Source: Desulfofundulus australicus DSM 11792 (GTDB lineage Bacteria; Bacillota; Desulfotomaculia; Desulfotomaculales; Desulfovirgulaceae). Taken from it: DNA of 64,000 nt. Shown here one piece after another: positions 43,625-53,277 of this stretch. The notes below the pieces were generated by a model. That model did not search any database. It saw only the letters and a list, made by a program, of their open reading frames with translations, and was not told where the DNA came from. Numbering within the stretch: the stretch's first letter is position 1; every line of letters begins with the position of its first letter. The position numbers and the translations under genes are program-made. The stretch lies in the NCBI RefSeq assembly GCF_900129285.1, contig NZ_FQUW01000011.1, positions 49,362 through 113,361 of the forward strand, in the 5' to 3' direction.

Positions 43625-44725
43625 TTACGTTTTTATCCTGTAAATTTTCAACGGCCTGCCCACCGAACCATACTTTTGATCAATATCCAGGAGGCCACAT
43701 TGTTCCAGATAATCAAGGTAACGCCGGACGGTAACCTTGGAAAGATTCACTCCCCCGGCTACCTCATCGGAGGATACGCCATTTTCTTTATTACGCTCTA
43801 GAAACCTGACCACCTGTTCCAGTGTAATCCTGTTCAAGCCCTTGGGAAGTTCCTCAGGAAACCTTTCCATTTCTTTCCTCTTAGTTGGAGTAACCGCATT
43901 CCCTGCGGAGGGATGCCCTTCGCTTTGAGCAAAACTGACCACCTTGCCCAGTTCGTTGGCCAGGGCCTGCATTCCTTCCACCATCTGGTTAAAAGCCCGG
44001 GCCAGTTCACCAATCTCGTTCTTGCTGTGAACGGCCACAGGTAACCCCGGGCTGCCCAGGACCACCTGCCTCGTACCCGCAATGATCTCCTGCAGGGGAT
44101 CGATAATGGTGCGCTGGGTAAAAACCCAGACCCCCAATCCTATTGCCAAGGTCAAGACCACTGCTACCAGACCCATTATTTTAAGTGAACTGTACAGTAT
44201 GGTATCATAAATGGCCCTGGGCGCTCCTACATAAAGCATACCAATAATTTTTCCGCTATCATCTGTTATTGGTTTATACGCGGTCTGATATTTCCTGCCG
44301 ACCACGTAAGCTTCACCGACATACTCCTGCCCGGCCCCCAGCACCTTTTGAACCACTTCACTGGAAGCACGGGTACCAACAGCCCTGTTGCCGTGTTTAT
44401 CACGCACGGTAGTGGTTACGCGCACATCATTTAAAAAAATGGTACATGAATCACCGGTCAACCTTTCCACATAATCGACAAGGGCATAATTACCGTTAAT
44501 TTTCACATTACCCTTAAACAGCACACCGTCTTTAACCTTCCAGGAACCGGGATACTGCAAATTAATCAATGCTTCCACCGTAGCCAGGTCGCTCATGGCC
44601 TTGGTCTCCGCAGCCAGAAGTGCGGTAGCCCTGGTTTGAAAAAAAACCGCCAGCATGAAACCCGCGGTCATGACAATTATTGCCCCAACCACGAGTAAGG
44701 TGATTTGTTGCTTCAAAGAGCGCAT
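43625..44725 (-). CDS. Membrane-tethered one-component regulator: Cache-like sensor, HAMP, C-terminal HTH
   Basis: 366 residues. A signal-anchor helix (about 8-30), an extracytoplasmic Cache-type domain (about 30-180, with TAYKPITDDSGKIIGMLYVG), a second helix (about 185-208) and a HAMP linker (IIDPLQEIIAGTRQV) are as in chemoreceptors and kinases, but the protein ends in a DNA-binding wHTH instead: GVSSDEVAGGVNLSKVTVRRYLDYLEQ, related to the CitB/DctR HTH. No kinase or methylation region. It is a single-protein membrane sensor-regulator. A paralogue of its HTH half lies at 52549-53277. It follows the phosphatase gene and precedes the formate operon, its likely target. ATG 44725 follows GAGGGG. 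Confidence 0.8.
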   Translation of the reverse strand: MRSLKQQITLLVVGAIIVMTAGFMLAVFFQTRATALLAAETKAMSDLATVEALINLQYPGSWKVKDGVLFKGNVKINGNYALVDYVERLTGDSCTIFLNDVRVTTTVRDKHGNRAVGTRASSEVVQKVLGAGQEYVGEAYVVGRKYQTAYKPITDDSGKIIGMLYVGAPRAIYDTILYSSLKIMGLVAVVLTLAIGLGVWVFTQRTIIDPLQEIIAGTRQVVLGSPGLPVAVHSKNEIGELARAFNQMVEGMQALANELGKVVSFAQSEGHPSAGNAVTPTKRKEMERFPEELPKGLNRITLEQVVRFLERNKENGVSSDEVAGGVNLSKVTVRRYLDYLEQCGLLDIDQKYGSVGRPLKIYRIKT

Positions 44726-44892
44726 AGGTGACCCCTCACCTCACCCGCCATACGAAAAAGAAATAAAAGAGACGGCTACTCGCAGCCACCTCCATACCTA
44801 TACTTCACTATTCTATTTTAATTTTATGAAATCCTCCAGGTATTTAATTTTTTATTAATAAACAGAAAAGAATGAGGAGATGGTTACACCGA

Positions 44893-46023
44893 TCAGTGAT
44901 ATTCAGCCGTGACTTCTTTTCCCATATGCCGGAGCAGGTCGATCAGTCTTTCGATGGTCTGCCGTTTATAACCACCAGCGGCTGCCGGGTTGACGGCCAG
45001 CCCCACGATAAAATGTACCCAGTCCGCCCTGAGCAGGGTGGCCGCCAGGCGGCTGGCCCCATCTCTGGCTTTTTGTAAAGTTTCGAGGGGCACATCCTGG
45101 CGCAGGTGTTCCAGGGCATAGAGGACCGTCAGGGTACCCTCGGTAACCAGGTCAATGCCGGAAATAAACCCCACCGGCGGCACCCGGTCGCTGCGGGTGG
45201 AAAGGTCCACCTCTATTTTCCTGCCCAGAACGCGGGCCACAATGCTGGCCGTGGTACCCCCGCAGACCACCTTCGTCCCGGGCGAGTGGACCAGTTTTCC
45301 CACCACCAGGGCATCAAGGGACCGGTCCGCAGGAGGGCCAATCAACACCGTCACCTGCCGGGGGCAAAGGGCTCTTACCACCACCACACTGGCATCGTCG
45401 CCGGGTCGCCCGGCATAAAGCTGACGGCATCGCTCGATTAATTCTCTGGCCCAAACAGCGGCGTCCAGGTTTTTGGCGGCCAGTTCTAAAAGAAAGCCGC
45501 GTACCCCTTGCCAGCCCCAGCCCTGGCTCAGAACGCCCCCGATACCTGCGTGCACCACCCCGTCGCTGATCAGCACCAACCAGTCCCCTTCCTGGAGTTC
45601 GAAAAAAGCTTCCGAAACATCTTTATCATTGATAATCCGGCGATTCCGGCTGACTTCCTTCAGTTGTTCCCCGTGGCCGAGAAAAGCTTCAGGGTTATCA
45701 TATTCCACTAAATAAGCCCGGCCGCTGGCCATAACCTGCAGGATGGAAAAGGTGCTGTAGGCCAGCTTACGTACCCTGCAGGTGGGTAGGGTCTGGGCCA
45801 GGGTTTCAATGACCTCCTCGATTTCTCCCCCCATGCGCAGCATGGTGGCTGCCGTTTTGGTGGTTAAAGAGGAGAGAATATTGGCCTTCACCCCACTGCC
45901 CAGGCCATCGGAGAGGACCACAATAGTAGAAGAGCGGGTTTTGACTACCTCGATGCTGTCGCCGCAGAGCTCTTCCCCGGCCTTACTTAGCTGAGCCCTC
46001 CCAATGTCAAGGGAAATTTTCAT
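44893..46023 (-). CDS. SpoIIE/PP2C-type serine phosphatase
   Basis: 376 residues. GEELCGDSIEVV, VVLSDGLGSGVKAN, LVLISDGVVHAGIGG and GRPGDDASVVVVRAL provide the acidic metal-binding residues of the SpoIIE phosphatase fold (about 1-225), followed by a C-terminal domain of unknown type (about 225-376). Group C sensory [FeFe] hydrogenases are often encoded next to such phosphatases, supporting a H2-signalling cascade with the gene upstream. The partner kinase is not in the window. Start ATG 46023 has only a weak ribosome site. Confidence 0.85.
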   Translation of the reverse strand: MKISLDIGRAQLSKAGEELCGDSIEVVKTRSSTIVVLSDGLGSGVKANILSSLTTKTAATMLRMGGEIEEVIETLAQTLPTCRVRKLAYSTFSILQVMASGRAYLVEYDNPEAFLGHGEQLKEVSRNRRIINDKDVSEAFFELQEGDWLVLISDGVVHAGIGGVLSQGWGWQGVRGFLLELAAKNLDAAVWARELIERCRQLYAGRPGDDASVVVVRALCPRQVTVLIGPPADRSLDALVVGKLVHSPGTKVVCGGTTASIVARVLGRKIEVDLSTRSDRVPPVGFISGIDLVTEGTLTVLYALEHLRQDVPLETLQKARDGASRLAATLLRADWVHFIVGLAVNPAAAGGYKRQTIERLIDLLRHMGKEVTAEYH

Positions 46024-46097
46024 GAAAACTCGCCGCTGAAGTACCCCCGATTTTATTCGAGGGAAGAGAGCGGCTCACCCCCCCTTATCTACAGCCA

Positions 46098-47825
46098 CTA
46101 CTCCTGCGTCAGGCGGATCAACTGGCTGAGCAAAACCTTGGTCTCCGCCGTGGTTTCCCCCAGCAGGCCGGCAATTTCCTGGGCCACCTTCATTTGCTTG
46201 TTAATGACCTCCTGAGCCCGCTTGATGGTTTGGTCCTTCATTTGCCTTAACTCTTCCTGCTGGCGCTTCTCGTGGGTAATGTCCACCAAAATGCCTACCA
46301 CAACCTCCCCTTTTTCCAGGGGAAAGATCACTTCCCGGATGATCCGGTCGTGTTCATCATAGGTATGCAAAACGTTCAGGGATTCCCCTGTCGCCAGCAC
46401 CCGGCGGAAATTGGTGGCGTCGATCAGCTGATCCAGTTTTTGGCCGTGAACTTCCTTATCCTGCCAGCCAAACATCTCCCGGACCGCCGGGTTGGCCTCC
46501 AGGATCTCCAGGTTCCGGTTCACAATAATGCAGCCGTTGGGCATGGCACCGATCACCAGGTTGGACATGGATTCCGCCCGGCGCCGCATATAGGGAATAC
46601 ACATCTGCACCTCGGCCATCCCCCAGTACACCGCCGCAGCCTTTTCCCGGCAGGAGTTGTAGCCGCAGGCACCGCAGTTCAATTCGTCCTCGGGACTGTA
46701 CTTGCCCGTCTGGGCCAGTATTCGCCTGATGGCTTCTTCAGGCGGGTCGGGCCGGTGAATCCTGCGTTCCCGGTAGCGCCTCCGGAGCATGTTCAAGGGC
46801 AGGGGCTGGGTCTCTTCGTCCTCCTTGAGGGGAGCCGCGGAGGATCTGGCCCGGAAATATTCAATGATCCTCTGGCGGCGCACGAAGATATCCCCGGCAG
46901 TCTCCATGAGGGGGCCGGCAATGCACCCGCCGCTGCAGGCCAGCAATTCCATGAAGGCCGGAGGGTTTTCAATCTGCCCCCGCTGCAGCTGGGAAAGGAA
47001 ATCAATACAATTGTTCAGCCCGGAGATGGCCACCACCCGGGTATCCAGCATGTCCGTGCTTAAAGATAAAGTATGCAGCGCACCGCCTTCTACAGGAAAA
47101 AGACGCGCCCGCTGTGGATGGGGAGGGTCAAAGTCAACGGCTTCAAACCGGTCGGGGGAAAGCCCTTCCTCCTTGAACCACTGCCAGAGTTCGTCAAATC
47201 CCAGCACCTCATCAATGGCATCGGGAAATTGACTGGCTTCTTCTTTTTTGGCGATACAGGGCCCGATGAAGACCACCCGGCTTTGCGGGTGGTTTTGTTT
47301 GATCCACCGCCCGTGGGCGACCATGGGGGACACCAGGGGAGCGAGCATGGGAATTAACTCCGGGTAATGTTTTTCCACCAGGTTCACCACCACCGGGCAG
47401 GCTGTAGAAATGTACGTGCTGTCTTTAGGTAATTGCTTTTGCGCCCGGCAGACCAGTTCGGCCCCCCAGGAAGTTTCCTGCACCAGGGCAAATCCCAGGG
47501 CCTTGAGCATGGCGGGAAGGACAGGGACATACCCGGGGGGCAGTACCGCGGCAAAGGATGGAGCCACGCTGGCCGCCACCGGCTCGCCACTGGCCACCAG
47601 CTTCTTAACCCGCTCCAGGCTTGAGGACACCTTTTTGGCCCCCTGGGGGCAGGTTAAAACACAGCGCCCGCAGAGGATACAAAGGTCTTCCACAATGCGG
47701 GCACGCAATTTATCGTTTTCCGCCTCGATGCGGATAGCCTTCACCGGACAGGAACGGATGCAGCGGTAACAATCCCGGCAACGGTCGGCCACGGTGGTAA
47801 TGGGAAAGGTTGCTCGCTCACCCAC
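46098..47825 (-). CDS. hydS: Sensory [FeFe] hydrogenase (group C-like) with PAS domain
   Basis: 575 residues. Two N-terminal [4Fe-4S] clusters (CRDCYRCIRSCP, CILCGRCVLTCP), an H-cluster domain with divergent motifs: STACPVVV in place of TSCCPxW, GPCIAKKEEA (L2) and ELLACSGGCIAG (L3). After it a CGACGYNSC cluster, then PAS (about 420-525, EANPAVREMFGWQ) and a coiled C-terminus. This architecture matches the putative H2-sensing group C enzymes, whose catalysis is slow. It follows the bifurcating hydrogenase gene and precedes the phosphatase, so it probably regulates hydrogenase expression. GTG 47825 has a GGGGGG ribosome site. Confidence 0.85.
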   Translation of the reverse strand: MGERATFPITTVADRCRDCYRCIRSCPVKAIRIEAENDKLRARIVEDLCILCGRCVLTCPQGAKKVSSSLERVKKLVASGEPVAASVAPSFAAVLPPGYVPVLPAMLKALGFALVQETSWGAELVCRAQKQLPKDSTYISTACPVVVNLVEKHYPELIPMLAPLVSPMVAHGRWIKQNHPQSRVVFIGPCIAKKEEASQFPDAIDEVLGFDELWQWFKEEGLSPDRFEAVDFDPPHPQRARLFPVEGGALHTLSLSTDMLDTRVVAISGLNNCIDFLSQLQRGQIENPPAFMELLACSGGCIAGPLMETAGDIFVRRQRIIEYFRARSSAAPLKEDEETQPLPLNMLRRRYRERRIHRPDPPEEAIRRILAQTGKYSPEDELNCGACGYNSCREKAAAVYWGMAEVQMCIPYMRRRAESMSNLVIGAMPNGCIIVNRNLEILEANPAVREMFGWQDKEVHGQKLDQLIDATNFRRVLATGESLNVLHTYDEHDRIIREVIFPLEKGEVVVGILVDITHEKRQQEELRQMKDQTIKRAQEVINKQMKVAQEIAGLLGETTAETKVLLSQLIRLTQE

Positions 47826-47864
47826 TGAAAGCCCCCCCTTGAAAATAGTTGAATTCTACGATAA

Positions 47865-47888
47865 AGGACGGGGTTCCTGCCCCGTCCT
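47865..47888 (-). terminator. Hairpin overlapping the hydA stop
   Basis: AGGACGGGG (47865-47873) pairs with CCCCGTCCT (47880-47888); minus-strand TTTATCG follows. It could reduce read-through from the catalytic into the sensory genes. Confidence 0.55.
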
Positions 47889-49911
47889 AAACCACCCAGG
47901 GTGGCTCGGCCTTGATGGCAATCCTGGTCTTAAAGATTTCTTCGGCGTTATCCAGGGTTACGTTGGTAATGATTTCATCGTTGACTTTAATGCTCACACC
48001 CCGGTCGCAGTGTTCCAGGCAGAAGGTTCCCTTCAGCTGCACGTAATCGGCGATACCCATCTGCCGGGCCAGGGCCATGAACTTGTTTAAAATATCATAG
48101 GAACCCTTGAGGTAACAATTGGTGCCCACGCAGACCGCCACTTCCACCGGGCGCTCATCCCGGCGGCCGTTCAACTCTACGGGTTTGCCGCTGATGCGAC
48201 GCCGCGGGTAGTAGCGGGTATGCAGGGCCTGATGGGTGTTGGCGTTGGCCGGGCCGCCGAACCACCGTTCCAGAGCCCTGGTGACAAATATGTTATCCTG
48301 TGGCCTGTGCAGCTGTTCCGCCCGGTCCAGGGAATAAAGGCCTTTCATCCGCCCCAGCCGTGAAGCGGTATTGTTCGGGTAAGGCTGGCCACCGCCGCCC
48401 AGGCAGCCGCCGGGACAGGCCATCACCTCCACAGCATGATAGAAAACTTCCCCCGCTTTGATGCGACCGATCAGTTTTTCCGCATTGGCCAGGCCGTTTA
48501 CCACCGCCAGCTTGAGGGTTTGCCCGCCTATTTCCAGCTCGGCTTCTTTTATTCCCTGGATACCCCGTACCGGGTAAAAATCCACCCGGCCCACATCGCC
48601 GGCTGACCGGTGGGCGGTAATAAAGCGTACCACCGACTCCATAACCCCACCCGAAGCACCGTATATGACCGCCGCCCCGGAACCCATGCCCAGGGGATTA
48701 TCAAACATTTCCGGTTCCAGCTCGTTGAAAACGATACCCGCTTCCCTGATCATCCGGGCCAGTTCCAAGGTGGTGAGGACGAAATCCACGTCGGGAACCC
48801 CTCCGGTGGTAAACTCGGGCCGCCTGGCTTCAAATTTTTTAGCTGTACAGGGCATCACCGATACGCAGACCACCTGTTCCGGGGTCCTTCCCATCTCCCG
48901 GGCATAAAATTTTTTGACCAGGGAACCGAACATTTGCTGGGGCGACCGGCAGGTGGACAGGTTATCCAGGAGGTCGGCGTGGAACTGCTCGGCATATTTT
49001 ACCCAGGCCGGACAGCAGGAGGTGAACAGGGGCAGCCTGCCCCCCTTTTCCAGCCGGCCCAGCAGCTCCATCCCTTCCTCAATGGTGGTCATATCGGCGG
49101 TAAACAGGGTATCAAAGACACGGTCAAAGCCTATTTTCCGCAGGGCGGCTACCAGCTGCCCGGTGGCCTTTTCCCCGGGTAAAAGGCCGAATTCCTCGCC
49201 GATGGCCACCCTGACTGCTGGAGCCACCTGCACCACCACCAGCTTTTCCGGATCATGGATGGCATCCCAAACCCTATCCACTTCCGGCTTTACGGTCAGG
49301 GCCCCGGTAGGACATACGGCCACGCACTGGCCGCAGTTAACACAGGCCACCTCCTGCAGGGGCTTGCCAAAGGCGGTGGTTACCCGGGTTTTGGAGCCCC
49401 GGAAGGCAAAGTCCCAGATCCCCAGGCCCTGGATTTCCTTGCACATGCGCACGCAGTCGCCACAGAGGATACATTTATTGGGGTTCTTGACTATAGCTGG
49501 AGAAGTATCGTCCACCGGTAACTTCTTATCCCTTTGCCCGAAGCGTACCTCCGTAATCCCCATCTGGCGGGCCAGCTGCTGCAGTTTACAGCTGCCGCTG
49601 CGCTCGCAGCTGGTACACTCCCGGTCGTGATTGGCCAGGAGTAGTTCAATGATCATGCGGCGCAGCCGCCGGGTGCGGGGAGTGCTGGTGTGAATAACCA
49701 TGCCGTCAACGGGAGGCGTTGAGCAGGAAGCCACCAGCCCGCGGCCTTCCACTTCCACCATGCACATACGGCAGGCCCCGTAAACGCTCAGTTCCGAATG
49801 GTAGCAAAAGGTGGGCAGTTTGATACCGGCCCGGCGCACCACTTCCAGAATGTTCCTGGCATCACCTATTTCCACCACACGACCATCAACGGTAACTTTT
49901 CCCGTGGACAT
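47887..49911 (-). CDS. hydA: [FeFe] hydrogenase catalytic subunit HydA, NAD-linked type
   Basis: 674 residues from ATG 49911 (AAGGAAG upstream). Order: [2Fe-2S] (CYHSELSVYGACRMC), CTSCERSGSC cluster, two [4Fe-4S] clusters (CILCGDCVRMC, CVNCGQCVAVCP), H-cluster with TSCCPAWVKY, MPCTAKKFEARRPEF and EVMACPGGCLGGGG, then an extra C-terminal thioredoxin-like [2Fe-2S] domain (CVGTNCYLKGS, CLEHCDRG). With the adjacent NuoF and NuoE proteins it matches the trimeric electron-bifurcating hydrogenases (HydABC) of Thermotoga and Moorella, evolving H2 from NADH plus ferredoxin. Cytoplasmic. Confidence 0.95.
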   Translation of the reverse strand: MSTGKVTVDGRVVEIGDARNILEVVRRAGIKLPTFCYHSELSVYGACRMCMVEVEGRGLVASCSTPPVDGMVIHTSTPRTRRLRRMIIELLLANHDRECTSCERSGSCKLQQLARQMGITEVRFGQRDKKLPVDDTSPAIVKNPNKCILCGDCVRMCKEIQGLGIWDFAFRGSKTRVTTAFGKPLQEVACVNCGQCVAVCPTGALTVKPEVDRVWDAIHDPEKLVVVQVAPAVRVAIGEEFGLLPGEKATGQLVAALRKIGFDRVFDTLFTADMTTIEEGMELLGRLEKGGRLPLFTSCCPAWVKYAEQFHADLLDNLSTCRSPQQMFGSLVKKFYAREMGRTPEQVVCVSVMPCTAKKFEARRPEFTTGGVPDVDFVLTTLELARMIREAGIVFNELEPEMFDNPLGMGSGAAVIYGASGGVMESVVRFITAHRSAGDVGRVDFYPVRGIQGIKEAELEIGGQTLKLAVVNGLANAEKLIGRIKAGEVFYHAVEVMACPGGCLGGGGQPYPNNTASRLGRMKGLYSLDRAEQLHRPQDNIFVTRALERWFGGPANANTHQALHTRYYPRRRISGKPVELNGRRDERPVEVAVCVGTNCYLKGSYDILNKFMALARQMGIADYVQLKGTFCLEHCDRGVSIKVNDEIITNVTLDNAEEIFKTRIAIKAEPPWVV

Positions 49912-49940
49912 AACCGTCGACACTTCCTTTCTTTCCAATA

Positions 49941-51821
49941 TCAGGCAGTGTAAACAGCACCGAACTTGCATTTCTCCATGCAGGTACCGCACTTGATGCA
50001 CTTAACCGGGTCGATGACGTGGGGCTGTTTCTTTTCGCCACTGATAGCTTCTACGGGACAATTCCTGGCACATAATCCGCAGCCCCTGCATTTTTCCCGG
50101 TCAATAAAGTAACTGAGCAGTTCCTTGCAAACTCCCGCCGGGCATTTCTTGTCCCGGACATGGGCTTCGTACTCATCGCGGAAGTAGCGCAGGGTAGTGA
50201 GCACAGGATTGGGAGCAGTCTTACCCAGGCCGCAGAGGGCACCGTCCTTGACCACCAGGGCCAGCTCTTCCAGAAGGTGCAGGTCATCCTCCGTGGCCTT
50301 GCCCCTGGTGATTTTGGTCAGAAGCTCCAGCATCCTCCTGGTACCTTCCCGGCAGGGAACACATTTACCGCAGGACTCGTTTTGCACGAAGGTCATGAAA
50401 AACTTGGCCACTTCCACCATACAGCTGTCCTGACCGATGACCACCATACCGCCGGAGCCAATCATCGCCCCCGCCTGCTGGAGGGAGTCGAAATCCAGGG
50501 GCAGGTCCAGGTGCTGCTCCGTCAGGCAGCCTCCCGATGGTCCTCCGATCTGCACCGCCTTGAACTTTTTGCCTTCCCGCAGCCCGCCGCCGATGGAAAA
50601 CACTACCTCCCGCAGGGTTATGCCCATGGGCACCTCTACCAGACCGGTGTGGGCCACCTGACCGGCCAGGGCAAAGGTCTTGGTTCCCGGACTGCCGGGA
50701 GTGCCGTACTGCTTGAACCATCCTGCTCCACGGGAAATAATGGGGGCCACGTTGGCCAGGGTTTCCACGTTATTGATGACGGTCGGGCACCCCCAGAGAC
50801 CGCTCTGGGCGGGGAAGGGAGGACGTGGCCGGGGCATGCCGCGCTGGCCCTCGATGGAGGCAATGAGAGCTGTTTCCTCGCCACAGACAAAGGCACCGGC
50901 ACCTTCTTTAATGTGGATACGGAAAGAAAAGCCGCTGCCCAGAATATTGTCGCCCAAAAGACCGGCAGCCTCCGCATCGGCCACGGCTTTCTTCAGCCGT
51001 TTAACCGCCAGGGGGTATTCCGCCCGTACATATATGTAGCCCTCGTCGGCACCAATGGCATAACCCGCTATCATCATCCCTTCCAGTACCCGGTGAGGTG
51101 CCCCTTCCATCACACTGCGGTCCATAAAGGCCCCGGGGTCACCTTCGTCGCCGTTGCAGATAACATATTTTTTCTCCCCCGCGGCAGAACGGGCAAAAGC
51201 CCATTTCCGGCCGGTAGGGAAACCTGCTCCACCGCGACCGCGCAGGCCGGACTCCAGTATTTCCGTAATCACCTCTTCGGGAGTCATCTCAAACAGGGCC
51301 TTTTCCAGGGCCCGGTAGCCGCCGTGGGCAATATAATCATTAATATCCTCCGGATTTACCAGGCCGCACAATTCCAGGGCTATGCGCACCTGGTTCTGGT
51401 AGAAGGGTATATCTTCCTCCCTGGCCACCACCTGACCGGTAACCGGATGGTGGTAAAGCAGCCTTTCCACCGGCCGGTTGTGCAGGATGTGTTCTTCGAC
51501 AATCTCAGGAACGTCTTCTTTCCTGACTTTTAAATAAAGGACCCCTTGCGGTTCAAAGCGTACCAGGGGACCCATCTGGCAGAACCCGTGGCAGCCGCTG
51601 ATATTCAAAGCGGTTCCGGCGTCCTCTTCTTCCCGAACCAGCTCCACTTTATAAGGTAATTCCCTCCTGGCCAGTTCTTCCCGGAAGGCCTCATATACCC
51701 CCAGGGAGCCGTTGGCCACACAACCCGTGCCGGCACAGACCAGGATGCGTAATTTTTCTTTTTTCAGGGCTTTCCCGGCCCGTTCTGCAAGTGCCTGCAA
51801 ATCCTGTCTTGACTTAAGCAT
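49941..51821 (-). CDS. hydB: NuoF-like flavoprotein of the hydrogenase (HydB)
   Basis: 626 residues. [2Fe-2S] domain (CAGTGCVANGS, CHGFCQMGP), flavin/NAD core (GLRGRGGAGFPTGRKW, CNGDEGDPGAFMDR), [4Fe-4S] SCGKCVPCREG, and two C-terminal clusters (CRGCGLCARNCP, CIKCGTCMEKC). It is a close paralogue of the formate-module protein but lacks the Cys-rich N-terminus. ATG 51821 overlaps the NuoE stop and has GGAGGG upstream. It is the NADH-oxidising, flavin-bifurcating subunit. Confidence 0.93.
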   Translation of the reverse strand: MLKSRQDLQALAERAGKALKKEKLRILVCAGTGCVANGSLGVYEAFREELARRELPYKVELVREEEDAGTALNISGCHGFCQMGPLVRFEPQGVLYLKVRKEDVPEIVEEHILHNRPVERLLYHHPVTGQVVAREEDIPFYQNQVRIALELCGLVNPEDINDYIAHGGYRALEKALFEMTPEEVITEILESGLRGRGGAGFPTGRKWAFARSAAGEKKYVICNGDEGDPGAFMDRSVMEGAPHRVLEGMMIAGYAIGADEGYIYVRAEYPLAVKRLKKAVADAEAAGLLGDNILGSGFSFRIHIKEGAGAFVCGEETALIASIEGQRGMPRPRPPFPAQSGLWGCPTVINNVETLANVAPIISRGAGWFKQYGTPGSPGTKTFALAGQVAHTGLVEVPMGITLREVVFSIGGGLREGKKFKAVQIGGPSGGCLTEQHLDLPLDFDSLQQAGAMIGSGGMVVIGQDSCMVEVAKFFMTFVQNESCGKCVPCREGTRRMLELLTKITRGKATEDDLHLLEELALVVKDGALCGLGKTAPNPVLTTLRYFRDEYEAHVRDKKCPAGVCKELLSYFIDREKCRGCGLCARNCPVEAISGEKKQPHVIDPVKCIKCGTCMEKCKFGAVYTA

Positions 51822-52326
51822 GGGCTTCCCTCCGTTCTTCCTTGCTTTCCCCCGACTTTATGGCCCGCAAAACCTGTAATATACCTTCGGGCGTCATCTG
51901 GCCATGCACTTCCCGGTCGTTAATGGTCACCACCGGGGCCAGCCCGCAGGCCCCCAGGCAGGAAACCGTCTCCACTGTAAACTGCAGGTCGGCGGTTGTC
52001 TGCTCGCCCTCCGCAAGTCCCAGTTCCCTGCGCAGGGCAAAGTGGATCGGTTCCGAACCCCGCACGTGACAGGCCGTACCGTTACAAACCCGGATAACAT
52101 ACTTGCCCTTGGGAACCAGGGAAAACTGGGCATAAAAAGTAGCCACGCCGTAGACCACCGCCGGTGGAATTTTTAAGGCCGTAGCCACGCAGGTCAGCAC
52201 CTCTTCGGGCAGGTAGCGGTATTCCTGCTGCACTTCCTGCAGGATGGCAATTAAATGGGAGACCTCGCCCCCGTGACGGGCGATAATTTCCTGTAACTTT
52301 TCAAACTTTCTGCCCGTTCCCTCCAT
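51814..52326 (-). CDS. hydC: NuoE-like [2Fe-2S] subunit of the hydrogenase (HydC)
   Basis: 170 residues from ATG 52326 (GGAGGGG just upstream). [2Fe-2S] ligands lie in CNGTACHVRGS and TVSCLGACGLAPVV. It opens the hydrogenase operon and pairs with HydB. Start codon at 52341 is possible but lies closer to the ribosome site. Confidence 0.92.
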   Translation of the reverse strand: MEGTGRKFEKLQEIIARHGGEVSHLIAILQEVQQEYRYLPEEVLTCVATALKIPPAVVYGVATFYAQFSLVPKGKYVIRVCNGTACHVRGSEPIHFALRRELGLAEGEQTTADLQFTVETVSCLGACGLAPVVTINDREVHGQMTPEGILQVLRAIKSGESKEERREAHA

Positions 52327-52440
52327 ACATACCCCTCCCACTCTTCAAAAGCTTTAGATTTTACTGATTCAAATTTTAATGATTTTTCCGCCTATAACAA
52401 TGAAAGCTAAATAAACAACATAAAACACATAAGACTCTTA

Positions 52441-52470
52441 AAAAAAGAAAAAAAACCCGTGGCGGGGTTT
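52441..52470 (-). terminator. Terminator after membrane HTH regulator 2
   Basis: Minus-strand AAACCCCGCCACGGGTTT then TTTTTCTTTTTT, about 80 bases after the regulator stop, between it and the hydrogenase operon. Same arrangement as at 43514-43542. Confidence 0.8.
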
Positions 52471-52548
52471 AATTACAGATGCGCTGCAGAATTGGAACCT
52501 GCCGGGCGGCAGTCGTCCCGTTTGTTAACAGTCTGATGACAGGATCTA

Positions 52549-53277
52549 TCAGGAACTGAACAGGTTGACCAGGGAATATATTTTTAACGGCCTGCCCACG
52601 GTGCCATATCTTAAATCAACCTTAACATAACCGATCTGCTCCAGGTAATCCATATAACGTCTTACAGTTACCCGGGAAAGCCCCACCCCGGTGGCTATTT
52701 CTTCCGAAGAAACACCCGTTTCATTATGTTCTTCCAGGTAGGAGAGCACCTGCTTTAAGGTTGCCTTATTAAGACCTTTGGGAAAATCCGGCCATAATTC
52801 CTGATCGCTATTATCCTCCCCGGAAGGAACCGGCTGGTTTCCCGGCAACATACCGGGAGAACCGGGTGTGGATGATGTTCCCGCTGCCTCCTGCCTGGCG
52901 GCAAGCTGCAGAACCAGCGGCTGGATAACCTCCAGAATTTCCCTCATGACCCGGATTAACTCATTTATTTGCCCGGCACAGGGCGGGACAACCTCCCCTG
53001 TTAAAGGCCTGCCCGCTTCCCCTGCTTCGTTGTTCTCCCGAACCTGACCCTGCCGCAGGTATAGCCACAGGCCGGCCCCACCAAGCAAAAAGGACAGGCC
53101 CCCGAAAGCCACGTTAAGTACCAGAGCGTAATGCACAAGCCTGCTAACCTGGCCGGTACTCCCGGTTATCAGGATATAAAGTATAACAACCAGGTTATAA
53201 AGGATCGCCAGGCCGGCCCCGGCAGCAGCCAGCAGGATAAAAAAAAGCAGGTTATACTTTACATAACTCATTATCAT
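52549..53277 (-). CDS. Membrane-anchored HTH regulator 2
   Basis: 242 residues with two hydrophobic helices (about 10-36 and 55-75), a Pro/Gly-rich linker, and a C-terminal wHTH, GVSSEEIATGVGLSRVTVRRYMDYLEQ and YGTVGRPLKIY, almost identical in pattern to the HAMP-linked regulator at 43625. It has no extracellular sensor domain, so signal input must be via the membrane helices or a partner. It precedes the hydrogenase operon, its probable target. ATG 53277 follows GGGAGA. Confidence 0.78.
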   Translation of the reverse strand: MIMSYVKYNLLFFILLAAAGAGLAILYNLVVILYILITGSTGQVSRLVHYALVLNVAFGGLSFLLGGAGLWLYLRQGQVRENNEAGEAGRPLTGEVVPPCAGQINELIRVMREILEVIQPLVLQLAARQEAAGTSSTPGSPGMLPGNQPVPSGEDNSDQELWPDFPKGLNKATLKQVLSYLEEHNETGVSSEEIATGVGLSRVTVRRYMDYLEQIGYVKVDLRYGTVGRPLKIYSLVNLFSS

